Assembly (NCBI RefSeq): GCF_022378355.1
Contig: NZ_JAKMAJ010000012.1
Coordinates: forward strand, 87,660 to 151,659
Direction: 5' to 3'
Source: Brenneria bubanii
GTDB taxonomy: Bacteria; Pseudomonadota; Gammaproteobacteria; Enterobacterales; Enterobacteriaceae
Length of the DNA stretch: 64,000 nt
In this document: piece after piece, positions 8,359 through 17,253 of the stretch
How positions within the stretch are numbered: position 1 is the stretch's first letter
How the letters are laid out: each line of letters opens with the position of its first letter
Notes under the pieces: generated by a model
Databases searched by the model: none
Told to the model about the DNA's origin: nothing
The model's input: the letters and a program-made list of their open reading frames with translations, nothing else
Made by a program: the position numbers and the translations under genes

Positions 8359-8698
8359 GCGGCGCCTCCTGCGTGTTCTTACGCACGCCGGCTTTGACCA
8401 ACGCCACGCCGAGCATCAGCGTAGCCATGCCGCCGATTTTCAGCGCGGAAAGCGATTCGTCGAACAACAATACGCTGAATAACGTAATAAACAGGATGCC
8501 GAACGCTTCCCACAACGCATAGGCAACGCCCAGCGCCACGCGTTTGACCACCAGGGACAACATCAGATAAGAGAAGATAATGGCGATTATCATCACGACG
8601 TAGCCCATAAGGCCGCCATGAAGACTGGCATATTTCATTGATAACGTACCAATAACCTCGGCGACGATCGCCAGGCCAAGAAGAATCCAGGTAAGCAT
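8345..8698 (-). CDS. mdtJ: Spermidine export SMR subunit MdtJ
   Basis: A 117-residue SMR subunit (E. coli MdtJ has 121). I start it at 8698 ([15 protein letters not shown]) because a GCGGAG ribosome site lies just upstream, and the in-frame extension to 8746 is basic and unlike the family. Seen are the membrane Glu in [16 protein letters not shown] and the block [20 protein letters not shown] followed by LFDESLS, which mark MdtJ rather than EmrE. With MdtI it forms the inner-membrane spermidine exporter. The operon faces away from a putrescine-importer-like gene across a 655-bp gap. Confidence 0.94.
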   Translation of the reverse strand: MLTWILLGLAIVAEVIGTLSMKYASLHGGLMGYVVMIIAIIFSYLMLSLVVKRVALGVAYALWEAFGILFITLFSVLLFDESLSALKIGGMATLMLGVALVKAGVRKNTQEAPHAAL

Positions 8699-9353
8699 GA
8701 TTGATCTCCGCAAACAACAGAAACGGATACGCGACGTCCGGCACATGACGGAAGACGGTATCGACAGATTAAAAACAGGGGCGACTGCCCATTTGCGAAG
8801 AAAGGCGCTAAAGCTGGCCGGTCCAGGTATATTGGCTGGAAATGATCAGGGGGAAGAACAATAAGAAAGACGAGCTGTTAACAGTTCGTTGATTGGCTAG
8901 CATGTTTTTTGCCTGGTCAAAGCGTTTTATTTTGACCTGCGGCACCTCAAGCAGTGTTTTAGTTGGCGCTATTTCTACCACGGCGCCGGATTGTTTGCAA
9001 ATCTGCTTATCTTTTATCGCATAAGATAAATTAACTATTTGCCTGCGTGTAAAAAAGATACCCACGCCTAACGCAAAAAAATAAGGATGTCGGCGCCGAA
9101 TCTCGATTTGATAGATTAATTTTATTTATCTTGGCGCTTTTTTGGTGCGTTCGATTTGGCAATTGCCATATAGGTGTGCAGCCTTTTACCATGCGGCCTC
9201 CATGTTACCTTGCCGTGCTAAAAAAATTTTTTGTCGCTAACCATCTGTTATTGAAAAGACTTATCAATAATCAAAACTTTTTCCGTCACCATCTGGCATG
9301 GCCTTTGCTGAAGTTATTTCAGCGCTTCCTTAACCAGGAAATAAGGATCATAT
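8699..9353. other. 655-bp intergenic region between mdtJ and the PlaP-like gene
   Basis: This divergent gap must hold the promoters of both mdtJI and the APC-type importer. It is more AT-rich than its neighbours, especially 8980-9260. An 85-codon minus-strand open frame (8808-9065) starts at GTG without a convincing ribosome site and resembles nothing I know, so I do not call it a gene. I see no tRNA, repeat array or clear terminator. A GGAAATAAGGAT stretch precedes the ATG at 9354 and supplies its ribosome site. Confidence 0.6.
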
Positions 9354-10679
9354 ATGGTGGAAAAATCAATCAGCAGAGCAAAACTCTCTCTATGGCAGGT
9401 CGTGATCATTGGGATTGCGTACATGACCCCCATGACGGTGTTTGATACCTTCGGCATTGTTTCCGGTATTACCGAAGGCAGAGTTCCTCTGGCTTATTTA
9501 ATTGCGCTGATTGCCGTCCTGCTCACCGCCCTCAGTTACGGAAGAATGGTCAGAGCCTTTCCCGAGGCCGGCTCCGCTTATACCTATACGCGAAAAACCT
9601 GCGGCAATAACGCAGGCTTCATGGTTGGCTGGTCCTCGCTGCTGGACTATATGCTTCTGCCGATGATTAATTCATTGCTGGCGGGTATTTATCTCCGTTC
9701 GCTGTTCCCAGAATGTCCGCCCTGGATATGGATCGTTGGTTTTACCGCGCTGGTCACCTTTATCAACTGCCGGAATATCAAGCTGTTGGCGAACCTGAAT
9801 TTCCTGTTTGTCGGCGCGCCCGTGATTCTCATGGGCGTATTCATCTATCTGGTGATCCAGGGCGTCGGCCACCAATCCGGCGACGCCGCCGTCTGGACGC
9901 TAAAACCGCTGATAAACGGCGATGATAGCGTCATGCCGCTGATCAGCGGCGCGGCTGTTCTTTGCTTTTCTTTCCTTGGTTTTGATGCCGTCACCACGTT
10001 GTCTAATGAAAGCCGGGAACCACGCAAAACCATTCCACGCGCCGTTTTTATGACCGCCTTGCTTGGCGGCGTTATATTCTTTACGGCGGCCTGGTTCATT
10101 CAACTCTATTTCCCGACCAACGCCCAGTTTAAAAATCCCTCGGAAGCGATGCCGGAAATTGTGCTTTACGTTGGCGGCGCTTTTTTCCAATCGGTTTTCC
10201 TGGTCGCCATCTTGATTAATACGCTGGCATCCGCGCTCGCCTCGCACGCCAGTGCCGCACGTTTGCTTCATATCATGGGGCGAGACGGTATCTTTCCCGG
10301 ATCATTTTTCAGCTACCTGCATCCGCGCTTCGGCAGCCCGCTGTACTGCGTACTCTTTGTCGGCGGCCTGTCGATGAGCGCGGTCTTTTTCGGTTTAGAT
10401 ACGGCAGTATCCTTAATAAGTTTCGGCGCGCTGGTGGCGTTTACCGCGGTGAATTTTTCCGTGATCGCCCTGTATGCGATTCGGGAGAGAAGGTTGTCCA
10501 GTTGGAAGGATAAGTTATTCAACCTGCTGCTTCCCCTGATGGGCATGGGGACGGTAGGTTGCATGTGGGCCAACCTGGACAAAGACTCCATGATCCTTGG
10601 CCTGACCTGGGCAGCGCTTGGCATCGGCTGGTTGGTCTGGTCGCGGGTGACAAAAAGAGAAGTGGTCTTCTCATCCTGA
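9354..10679 (+). CDS. APC-family putrescine/amine importer, PlaP/PuuP-like
   Basis: A 441-residue inner-membrane protein with about 12 hydrophobic helices. The segment YMTPMTVFDTFGIVSGITEG, then ALSYGRMVRAFPEAGSAYTY, GFMVGWSSLLDYMLLPMIN and CFSFLGFDAVTTLSNE closely follow E. coli PlaP (YeeF) and PuuP, low-affinity and high-affinity putrescine:proton symporters. SAYTY is part of the amine-binding region in this group. The start is fixed by an AAGGAT site 7 bases upstream. Opposite mdtJI, it would give an import/export pair for polyamines, a contextual inference. It could instead carry another amine or amino acid. Confidence 0.82.
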   Translation: MVEKSISRAKLSLWQVVIIGIAYMTPMTVFDTFGIVSGITEGRVPLAYLIALIAVLLTALSYGRMVRAFPEAGSAYTYTRKTCGNNAGFMVGWSSLLDYMLLPMINSLLAGIYLRSLFPECPPWIWIVGFTALVTFINCRNIKLLANLNFLFVGAPVILMGVFIYLVIQGVGHQSGDAAVWTLKPLINGDDSVMPLISGAAVLCFSFLGFDAVTTLSNESREPRKTIPRAVFMTALLGGVIFFTAAWFIQLYFPTNAQFKNPSEAMPEIVLYVGGAFFQSVFLVAILINTLASALASHASAARLLHIMGRDGIFPGSFFSYLHPRFGSPLYCVLFVGGLSMSAVFFGLDTAVSLISFGALVAFTAVNFSVIALYAIRERRLSSWKDKLFNLLLPLMGMGTVGCMWANLDKDSMILGLTWAALGIGWLVWSRVTKREVVFSS

Positions 10680-11298
10680 TCATAAGTCGCCGTTCGGCCT
10701 GAGAGCTATCGCTGCGGGCCGATAGCGGCAAGGTGGGTATTTACCGTCAGTTCCGGGTATGTGAACAACAGTTCGCTTAGGCCTATTGCGTTCAAGTCGC
10801 ATAGCGCGCACTCGGGGGGCAGCCCGACGTCTTGCTGGTAATATTGATTTTTCAGGTTAACAATGGGAAATCGACAAAAAATAGTGCATAGATTTATTTG
10901 ATTTACATAGCAAGGTTATTATTTTTAATAGTTATATTATTAATAAACTAGTGTTGCTTTTTTCGCCAAATAAAAATTTATTTACATAAATATACAATTT
11001 GAAATAATAAATGTTAATTAAGCCAACATCCGGCCTAATTATTATCCATTGACCTCCAAGTGACTCATTAATATAAAATCGATCCTGATTGTCAATCGGT
11101 GTAATATCCCGACTGAATAAGGTGTTATCCCGATAGGCATATATTTATACCCGTCATTTTTCAAATATGGGGGGCAACGCTTATTCACTTCGGATATTGC
11201 TCTATTAGTGCATCAGTGTGATGTTTGGATCGGACTTAATTTCGGATGGATTCTGTACGGAATTAAACCTGTTACCAGGTTATTTAGGAGAGAATAAT
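10680..11298. other. 619-bp AT-rich intergenic region before yagU
   Basis: A hairpin with 7-bp arms (GCTATCG / CGATAGC, 10705-10726) follows the importer gene and may help end its transcript, although no T-run follows. The stretch 10860-11110 is strikingly AT-rich, with TTATTTGATTTACATA and TAATAATAAATG-like runs, consistent with a silenced or H-NS-bound promoter region. The frame upstream of yagU is open from 11218, but the ribosome site favours the start at 11299. No other gene is visible. Confidence 0.55.
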
Positions 11299-11841
11299 AT
11301 GCAGTTACGCACCACAAAGGAAAAGATCCTGATGGCAATACTTATCGGGATAATTGCGGGCCTCGTTTGCGCCCTTGCTAAATTTGGCTGGGAGATTCCG
11401 TTTCCACCAAGAACGCCGGCACGCGATCTGACCAATCCGCCTCAGGAATTATTACAACAGCTTGGCATGTCTTTTGAAATGTCCCATATTACCTATTTAT
11501 TTAACGGTAATGCGCGACCAATCATGAGCTTTATCATGCACTTTGGTTTCTCCATCAGCTTCTCCGTCCTTTATTGCATCATCGCTGAATTTAATCCTAA
11601 GATTAAACTCTGGCAGGGTGCTTTTTACGGTCTGGTTCTCCACGTAGTATTCCACGTTTTCCTGCTGCCGCTGTTTGGCACCGTTCCGGCGCCGTGGGAT
11701 CAACCGTTTGCTGAACACTTCTCCGAACTGTTCGGCCATATGTTCTGCTTCTGGCTGGTGGAAATCGTCCGCCGCGATCTGCGTAACCGCATCACTCATG
11801 CGCCGGATCCTGAAGTCACGGCGGCTGAAGCCACACGCTAA
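11299..11841 (+). CDS. yagU: YagU family inner membrane protein (DUF1440)
   Basis: A 180-residue membrane protein with about four hydrophobic segments. The family pattern is visible: a first helix MAILIGIIAGLVCALAKFGW, then PFPPRTPARDL, the mid block AEFNPKIKLWQGAFYGL, and the end FGHMFCFWLVEIVRRDLRNR followed by THAPDPE. These match E. coli YagU (204 residues), which has been linked to acid resistance; the mechanism is unknown. I choose ATG 11299 because TTTAGGAGAGAATAAT provides a strong ribosome site, although the frame is open from 11218. It stands alone downstream of an AT-rich region. Confidence 0.87.
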   Translation: MQLRTTKEKILMAILIGIIAGLVCALAKFGWEIPFPPRTPARDLTNPPQELLQQLGMSFEMSHITYLFNGNARPIMSFIMHFGFSISFSVLYCIIAEFNPKIKLWQGAFYGLVLHVVFHVFLLPLFGTVPAPWDQPFAEHFSELFGHMFCFWLVEIVRRDLRNRITHAPDPEVTAAEATR

Positions 11842-11861
11842 CGTTACCTATTCTGTATCAT

Positions 11862-11890
11862 CGGCCGCTCGAACATCGGGTGGCCGTTTT
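11862..11890 (+). terminator. Probable rho-independent terminator of yagU
   Basis: CGGCC pairs with GGCCG around a 15-base loop that can itself pair partly, and TTTT follows directly. It lies 20 bases after the yagU stop. Confidence 0.5.
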
Positions 11891-12064
11891 CCTCTCCAGC
11901 CTGAAACATCATGGCTACACCGACTTTCGACACGCAGTGCCTTTTTTGTTATATACTTTTTTTGCATTAAAAAGTCATTTTTGTGCTTTTACACGGCTAA
12001 TGCGTCACCCTAGATTGACAACCAATTGAGATAATCCACCATTAAATTTCAAGGGATCAGGGAT

Positions 12065-13684
12065 ATGGAACGAAAACTACCCGCCATGCCAACCAAGCTG
12101 CTTACCGCGAGCGCGTTGTCACTGCTCGTCGCCTTTACGCCCATCGCTCATGGCGCTGACGACAATAACAAACCGGTTCAAGGCGGCATACTCAATGTCG
12201 GTCTGGGTAGCGATACGCCAGTTATCGATCCGTCCATCACCGCGTATGGCATTGCCGCCCTGATTTCGCGCAACGTAGTGGATTCGCTGGTTGGGCAAGC
12301 TGAAGATAACCGCTTTACGCCCTGGCTGGCCGAACGTTGGGAAATAAACGATAACCATACCGTTTACACTTTTCATCTGCGCAAAGACGTGACGTTCAGT
12401 GACGGCACCAAACTGGATGCCGCGGCGGTAAAATTCAATCTTGATCGCATCCTCGATCCCAAAACCACCTCCAGCTACGCCAAATCGCTGCTGGGGCCGA
12501 TCGACTCCATCACCACGCCCGATGATTACACGGTGGTGATTAGCTACAGCGCGTCTTTCTCGCCGTTGTTACAGGGATTAAGTCTGCCTTATCTGGGCAT
12601 TCAATCCCCGACGTACCTGAAAAAAACGCCCAACACCAGTAACACCGTGGTGGGGTCGGGTCCGTTTATTCTGGATTCCTATGTAAAAGGCAGCGGCAGC
12701 AAGCTGAGCAAGCGGGCTGACTATAACTGGGGACCGGGCTATGCGGCGCATACCGGCCCGGCTTATCTGGACGGTATTGTGTTCAAGTACCTGCCGGAAG
12801 CATCGGTACGGCTTGGCGCGCTCAGAAGCGGCCAGCTTCAGGCGATTGACGCCATCCCGCCCGCCAACTTCTCGGCGGTGAAAAGAGATACTCGTCTGGA
12901 AGTCATTACCCGTGAAAGCCCGGGCGTCAACCGGGTGCTGTATATGAACACCACCAAAGCGCCGTTTGACGATCTGAAAGTACGTCAGGCTTTCCAGAGT
13001 ACGGCCGACATTCCCTCCGCGGTCAAAGTGGCCTTTTTTGGCACGCTGAAAGCCGCCGACAATGTGGTGGGCCCTTCCACGCTCTATTACGACCCAAAGG
13101 TCGCGACACGCTGGGGTTTCGATCTGCAAAAGGCCAACCGTCTTCTTGACGAAGCGGGCTGGAAAACCAAAGACAGCGCCGGCTATCGCACCAAAGACGG
13201 CAAGCGTCTGAGCCTTCAGTTTGTCTACAACGCCAATAATCTGGAAGCCGCCGACGTCACGTTATTCCAGGCGATCCAATACCAGGTGAAGCAGGCCGGG
13301 TTCGATGTGCAGCTCAATCCGGTTGACTCCGGCGGGTTCACCAGCCGCACCAATGATAATGAATACGATTTGGCATCCAACTACTTCGTTCGCGCCGAGC
13401 CGGATATCCTGCGCACCGTTTTCGATTCTGCGTCTATTCCGCCGAATGGCAATAACTTCGCCCGAATCAGCATACTGGATGAGAAGCTGAGAAAAGCGAT
13501 CGGCGCCAGCGATGCCGAACGTCAGCAGCTGTATACCGATGTTCAGCACGAAGCTATCGATAAGGCGTATGTGCTTCCCGTGTACATTCCGGCCTATCAG
13601 CTTGGTTTGTCGAAGAAAGTACAGGGTATTAACTGGGCCACTAACGCTAAACCGAATTTCTATGATGTCTGGATCAAACATTAA
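12065..13684 (+). CDS. Family-5 ABC transporter periplasmic binding protein
   Basis: A 539-residue solute-binding protein of the DppA/OppA/NikA family. It starts with a signal peptide (positive start, hydrophobic LLTASALSLLVAFTPIAHG, cleavage probably after AHGA near residue 31). Family landmarks are GGILNVGLGSDTPVIDPS, LAERWEINDNHTVYTFHLRK, VTFSDGTKLDAAAVKFNLDR, GSGPFILDSY and the C-terminal YVLPVYIPAYQLGLSKKVQG. It heads an operon whose next gene starts within its last codons. An AAGGGA site lies 8 bases before the ATG. The ligand (peptide, glutathione-like thiol, opine or nickel chelate) cannot be decided from sequence. Confidence 0.9.
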   Translation: MERKLPAMPTKLLTASALSLLVAFTPIAHGADDNNKPVQGGILNVGLGSDTPVIDPSITAYGIAALISRNVVDSLVGQAEDNRFTPWLAERWEINDNHTVYTFHLRKDVTFSDGTKLDAAAVKFNLDRILDPKTTSSYAKSLLGPIDSITTPDDYTVVISYSASFSPLLQGLSLPYLGIQSPTYLKKTPNTSNTVVGSGPFILDSYVKGSGSKLSKRADYNWGPGYAAHTGPAYLDGIVFKYLPEASVRLGALRSGQLQAIDAIPPANFSAVKRDTRLEVITRESPGVNRVLYMNTTKAPFDDLKVRQAFQSTADIPSAVKVAFFGTLKAADNVVGPSTLYYDPKVATRWGFDLQKANRLLDEAGWKTKDSAGYRTKDGKRLSLQFVYNANNLEAADVTLFQAIQYQVKQAGFDVQLNPVDSGGFTSRTNDNEYDLASNYFVRAEPDILRTVFDSASIPPNGNNFARISILDEKLRKAIGASDAERQQLYTDVQHEAIDKAYVLPVYIPAYQLGLSKKVQGINWATNAKPNFYDVWIKH

Positions 13685-14627
13685 TCTGGCCAGCGCCGCC
13701 GGTAAACGGCTGCTGACGATTCTGGCCGTGCTTTGGGGTGCGGCCACGTTGACGTTCATCGCCGTCAAAATGATACCCGGCGATCCGGTGGCGATACTCA
13801 GCGGTGGCGAAAACGTGGTGGATGCCGCTTACCGCAGCGCGCTCATCCAGCAATTCGGCCTCGACCAGCCGCTGTGGATGCAATATCTGCGCTACTGCGG
13901 TCAGGCGTTGCAAGGCGATTTCGGGCTAAGCTATCAGTACCGACTGCCGGTGCTGCAGGTGATCGCCGACGGCATGGGGGAAACCCTGCGTCTGGCGCTC
14001 AGCGCGCTGGCGCTGGCGCTGGCGATTGCCATCGTCAACGCATTGGCCACCGCCGGACGCTATCGTACCCTGCGTAGTCTGATGAGCTGGCTGGAGCTGA
14101 CGCTGCTCAGCACCCCGGTATACTGGGTCGGCATCGTTCTGCTGAGTATCTTCAGTTTTCATCTGCAATGGTTTCCGGTAACCGGCAACGATGGCCTGAT
14201 ATCGCTGGTGCTGCCGGTAATAACGCTCAGCCTGCCGCTGGCGGCCATTCTGAGCCAGATCCTGCGCGACGGGCTGGAAGAGGCGCTGTCGCAGCCCTTT
14301 GCCCTTACCGTACGCGCCCGCGGCGTGAGCGAAACCTGGCTGCGCGTGCGGCACGGACTGCGCCACGGCGCGCTGGCGGCATCAACCTTAACCGGCACGC
14401 TGCTGGCTGGCGTTCTCAGCGGTTCAGTACTGACGGAGACGGTATTTGGCCGAGCCGGCCTCGGCCAGATCACGCTTAACGCCATCGAAACACGCGACAT
14501 GCCTTTGGTGCTGGGCGTGGTGATGTTATCCGCTTTTCTGTTTGTGGTGATCAATCTGCTGGTTGATGCGCTCTATCTGATTATCGATCCCCGCCTGAGA
14601 AAAAAGGCCAACTATCATGAGCAGTGA
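13662..14627 (+). CDS. ABC transporter permease, DppB/OppB type
   Basis: A permease of about 321 residues with six hydrophobic helices. The family signs are AAGKRLLTILAVLWGAATLTF at the start, MIPGDPVAILSGGENV, QFGLDQPLWMQYLRY, QGDFGLSYQYRLPV and the cytoplasmic coupling loop VRARGVSETWLRVRHGLRHG. The true start is ATG 13662 or 13665, inside the last codons of the binding-protein gene (overlap of about 20 bases); the frame is open upstream but that part is basic and unrelated. There is no strong ribosome site, so translation is probably coupled to the upstream gene. Confidence 0.88.
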   Translation: MMSGSNINLASAAGKRLLTILAVLWGAATLTFIAVKMIPGDPVAILSGGENVVDAAYRSALIQQFGLDQPLWMQYLRYCGQALQGDFGLSYQYRLPVLQVIADGMGETLRLALSALALALAIAIVNALATAGRYRTLRSLMSWLELTLLSTPVYWVGIVLLSIFSFHLQWFPVTGNDGLISLVLPVITLSLPLAAILSQILRDGLEEALSQPFALTVRARGVSETWLRVRHGLRHGALAASTLTGTLLAGVLSGSVLTETVFGRAGLGQITLNAIETRDMPLVLGVVMLSAFLFVVINLLVDALYLIIDPRLRKKANYHEQ

Positions 14628-15483
14628 TCCCATGATGTTTCCTCGCGTTTCTCAACGCTCCGCCTACCGTAATCCATGGCTCAGCGCCGCGACGCTGCTG
14701 CCGGCGGCCGTTGTTTTCTTATTGGTGCTGGCGGTGTTTTTCCCCTCGCTGTTGACCAGCCGCGCCGTCGATGAAATGGACATGTCCGCAATCCTCCAGC
14801 CGCCGAACGCGGCTCACTGGTTTGGCACCGATACCCTGGGACGCGATGTGTTTGCCAGAGTGGTCTACGGCACCTCGCTGTCGCTAAGCATCGGCGTCGG
14901 CGCGATGCTGATTGCCTGCCTGGGCGGCGTACTGTTCGGCACGCTGTCGGTGCTGATGCCGGCGCCGATCCGTCAGGTGCTGGTGCGTCTGCTGGACATT
15001 ATGCTGGCCTTTCCCGATCTGCTGCTGGCGCTGCTGGTGGTCGCCGTGCTGGGAAGGGGGCCGGAGAACACGCTGCTGGCGGTCGGGCTGGCCGGCATTG
15101 CCGGCTATGCGCGGCTGGTGAGATCGCAGGTGCTTCAGGTCCGGCTTTCCGGCTATGTGGAGCACGCCATCGCGCTGGGAGAGTCGCCGCTGTACATCGT
15201 CATGCGGCACATCGTTCCCAATACGCTGCGGCCCCTGCTGGTGGTCGCGACGATCGGCATCGGCCATGCGATCCTGTCCGCCTCTGCGCTGAGCTTCCTC
15301 GGATTAGGCGTCGTTCCGCCTACCGCCGAGTGGGGCGCGCTGCTGGCCGATGGCCGCAACTTTCTGGATATCGCGCCCTGGGTCAGCCTGTTCCCGGCGA
15401 CCATCGTGGCGTTTTCCGTCATCGCCATCACGCTGCTGGGGCGACGTTTACAAACTCTTCTGGCAAAGGGTAGCGCATCATGA
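14617..15483 (+). CDS. ABC transporter permease, DppC/OppC type
   Basis: A 288-residue second inner-membrane permease subunit. It has an N-terminal helix (LLPAAVVFLLVLAVFFPSLL), the family segment HWFGTDTLGRDVFARVVYGT that follows it, AFPDLLLALLVVAVLG, and the coupling loop EHAIALGESPLYIVMRHIVPN, followed by FLGLGVVPPTAEWGALLADG. It overlaps the preceding permease gene by 11 bases, and its stop overlaps the ATPase start, so the four genes are one tightly packed operon. Confidence 0.92.
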   Translation: MSSDPMMFPRVSQRSAYRNPWLSAATLLPAAVVFLLVLAVFFPSLLTSRAVDEMDMSAILQPPNAAHWFGTDTLGRDVFARVVYGTSLSLSIGVGAMLIACLGGVLFGTLSVLMPAPIRQVLVRLLDIMLAFPDLLLALLVVAVLGRGPENTLLAVGLAGIAGYARLVRSQVLQVRLSGYVEHAIALGESPLYIVMRHIVPNTLRPLLVVATIGIGHAILSASALSFLGLGVVPPTAEWGALLADGRNFLDIAPWVSLFPATIVAFSVIAITLLGRRLQTLLAKGSAS

Positions 15484-17159
15484 GTCATCATCATCCGGCG
15501 GCGGATAGCCAACCTTTGCTGAACGTGCAAGGACTGAGCGTCACGTTCCCCGATATCGGGCACGGCCCGGTGCAGTCAGTGAAAGAGCTGAGCTTTCAGG
15601 TTAACCCCGGTGAAATTCTGGCGCTGGTCGGTGAGTCGGGATCGGGAAAATCAGTGACCGCCCGCTCGCTGGTCGGACTGGCGGGTAAACACGCCGACGT
15701 CACGGCCGCCGCAATCGATCTGCGACGCCACGATGGCAGCCGCTGCGACCTGCGCCAGCTGACCGATCGTGACTGGCGCCATATCCGCGGCCGTGAAATT
15801 GGCTTTATTTTGCAGGATGCGCTGGTATCGCTCGATCCGTTACGCAAGATCGGCCAGGAAGTGGCGGAACCCATCCTGACCCATAAGCTACTGCCGCGTG
15901 CCGGCGTCGCCGAACGCGTTGCGACGCTGCTAACGCAATCGGGTATTCCCGATCCGGCCAATCGTGCGGCGCAGTATCCGCATGAACTCTCCGGCGGCTT
16001 ACGCCAGCGGGCGCTGATCGCCTCGGCGCTGGCCGGCGGCCCGCAATTGCTGATCGCCGACGAACCCACCACGGCGCTGGATGCCACGGTGCAGCAGCAG
16101 ATATTGAAGGTGTTTAGCGCGCTGGCGCAGGTCGGTCACGGCGTGCTGCTGATCACCCACGATCTGGCGGTGGTCTCTCAGATCGCGGATCGCGTGATCG
16201 TGATGCAGAAAGGCGAACTGGTTGAAACCGGCGTCGTTGGCCAGGTGCTCTCGGCGCCCCGACATCCCTACACTCGCCAACTGCTGGCCGCGATCCCCAC
16301 CGCCGCGACGCGCGGCAAATGGCTGGCGGGCGAAAATCCGCTGCATGACCTGTCGGCCGGCATTTTGTCGTCGGTCATTGCCAGCAACAGACAGCTCCCC
16401 CCGGTCGCGCTGAAGGTGGATCAGGTCTCCGTCTCCTTCACCCGTCCCGACGGCGGCAGAATGGATGCGGTTAAACAGGTATCGTTGCAGGTAGGGCGCG
16501 GGGAAACGCTGGGAATCGTCGGTGAGTCCGGTTCAGGAAAAACTACCTTGGGAAAAGTCATTCTGGCACTGCAGAACCCGGATCGCGGCGAAGTTTTGCT
16601 TGCCGAACGCCCCTGGAGCACGCTGTCAGAGCGCGAACGCCGGCCGCTGCGCGCTCATATCCAGACCATCACGCAGGATCCGCTCAGTTCGTTCGATCCC
16701 CAGTTCACCGTGGAGAAAATCCTGCGCCAGCCGCTGCGGTTGCGCCGCGATCTTGACGCAAAGGCTCAACAACAGCGCATCCTGACCCTGCTGACGCTGG
16801 TCGGACTGACGCCGGACCTGCTGTCACGCCGTCCGGGCGCGCTTTCCGGCGGTCAGCGACAGCGCGTATCCATTGCCCAGGCGCTGGCCTCCGAGCCGGA
16901 TATTCTTATCTGTGACGAACCGGTTTCCGCTCTGGACGTGACCACGCAGGCACAGGTGTTGGATTTGCTGGTGGCGCTACAGCGCCAGCTAAAGCTCTCC
17001 ATGCTGTTTATTTCGCACGATCTCGGCGTGGTGCAACACATGAGCCATCGCATCGCGGTAATGAAAGAGGGTGAAATCGTTGAAACCGGCGAGGTCGAGC
17101 AGATATTCAGCCGGCCGCAGCATCCTTACACGCAACTGCTGCTGTCGACGGTGCATTAG
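15480..17159 (+). CDS. Fused double ATP-binding subunit of the peptide-type ABC importer
   Basis: A 559-residue protein with two complete ABC domains, equivalent to DppD and DppF joined as in YejF or GsiA. Domain 1 (about 10-270) has Walker A GESGSGKSV near residue 51, signature LSGGLRQR and Walker B LLIADEPTTALD. Domain 2 (about 305-555) has GESGSGKTT, signature LSGGQRQRVSIAQA and LICDEPVSALDV, each with a family-5 tail (ATPHPYT-like motifs RHPYTRQLL and QHPYTQLLL). It starts in an ATGA overlap with the permease stop. It energises uptake through the two permeases encoded upstream. Confidence 0.94.
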   Translation: MSHHHPAADSQPLLNVQGLSVTFPDIGHGPVQSVKELSFQVNPGEILALVGESGSGKSVTARSLVGLAGKHADVTAAAIDLRRHDGSRCDLRQLTDRDWRHIRGREIGFILQDALVSLDPLRKIGQEVAEPILTHKLLPRAGVAERVATLLTQSGIPDPANRAAQYPHELSGGLRQRALIASALAGGPQLLIADEPTTALDATVQQQILKVFSALAQVGHGVLLITHDLAVVSQIADRVIVMQKGELVETGVVGQVLSAPRHPYTRQLLAAIPTAATRGKWLAGENPLHDLSAGILSSVIASNRQLPPVALKVDQVSVSFTRPDGGRMDAVKQVSLQVGRGETLGIVGESGSGKTTLGKVILALQNPDRGEVLLAERPWSTLSERERRPLRAHIQTITQDPLSSFDPQFTVEKILRQPLRLRRDLDAKAQQQRILTLLTLVGLTPDLLSRRPGALSGGQRQRVSIAQALASEPDILICDEPVSALDVTTQAQVLDLLVALQRQLKLSMLFISHDLGVVQHMSHRIAVMKEGEIVETGEVEQIFSRPQHPYTQLLLSTVH

Positions 17160-17183
17160 CCTTTCCCGTTTATCCGCATCTCA

Positions 17184-17229
17184 CCGCACGCTTACCGTTT
17201 TATCCAACCATCAGGCGTGCGGCGTTTTC
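17184..17229 (+). terminator. Possible terminator between convergent ABC operons
   Basis: The 8-bp arms CCGCACGC and GCGTGCGG enclose a 23-base loop, and CGTTTTCT follows. It lies 25 bases after the double-ATPase gene and before the end of the convergent minus-strand operon. The loop is long, so efficiency is uncertain. Confidence 0.42.
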
Positions 17230-17253
17230 TCCAGGCAGGGATATTCAGAACCG

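Noticed and set aside
8808-9065. 85-codon minus-strand frame between mdtJ and the PlaP-like gene
   Set aside because: GTG start without a convincing ribosome site, no known motif, and location in an AT-rich regulatory gap.
13512-13661. N-terminal extension of the DppB-type permease by 50 residues
   Set aside because: Lies wholly inside the binding-protein gene, is basic and cysteine-rich and unlike permease N-termini; the start at 13662/13665 fits the family.
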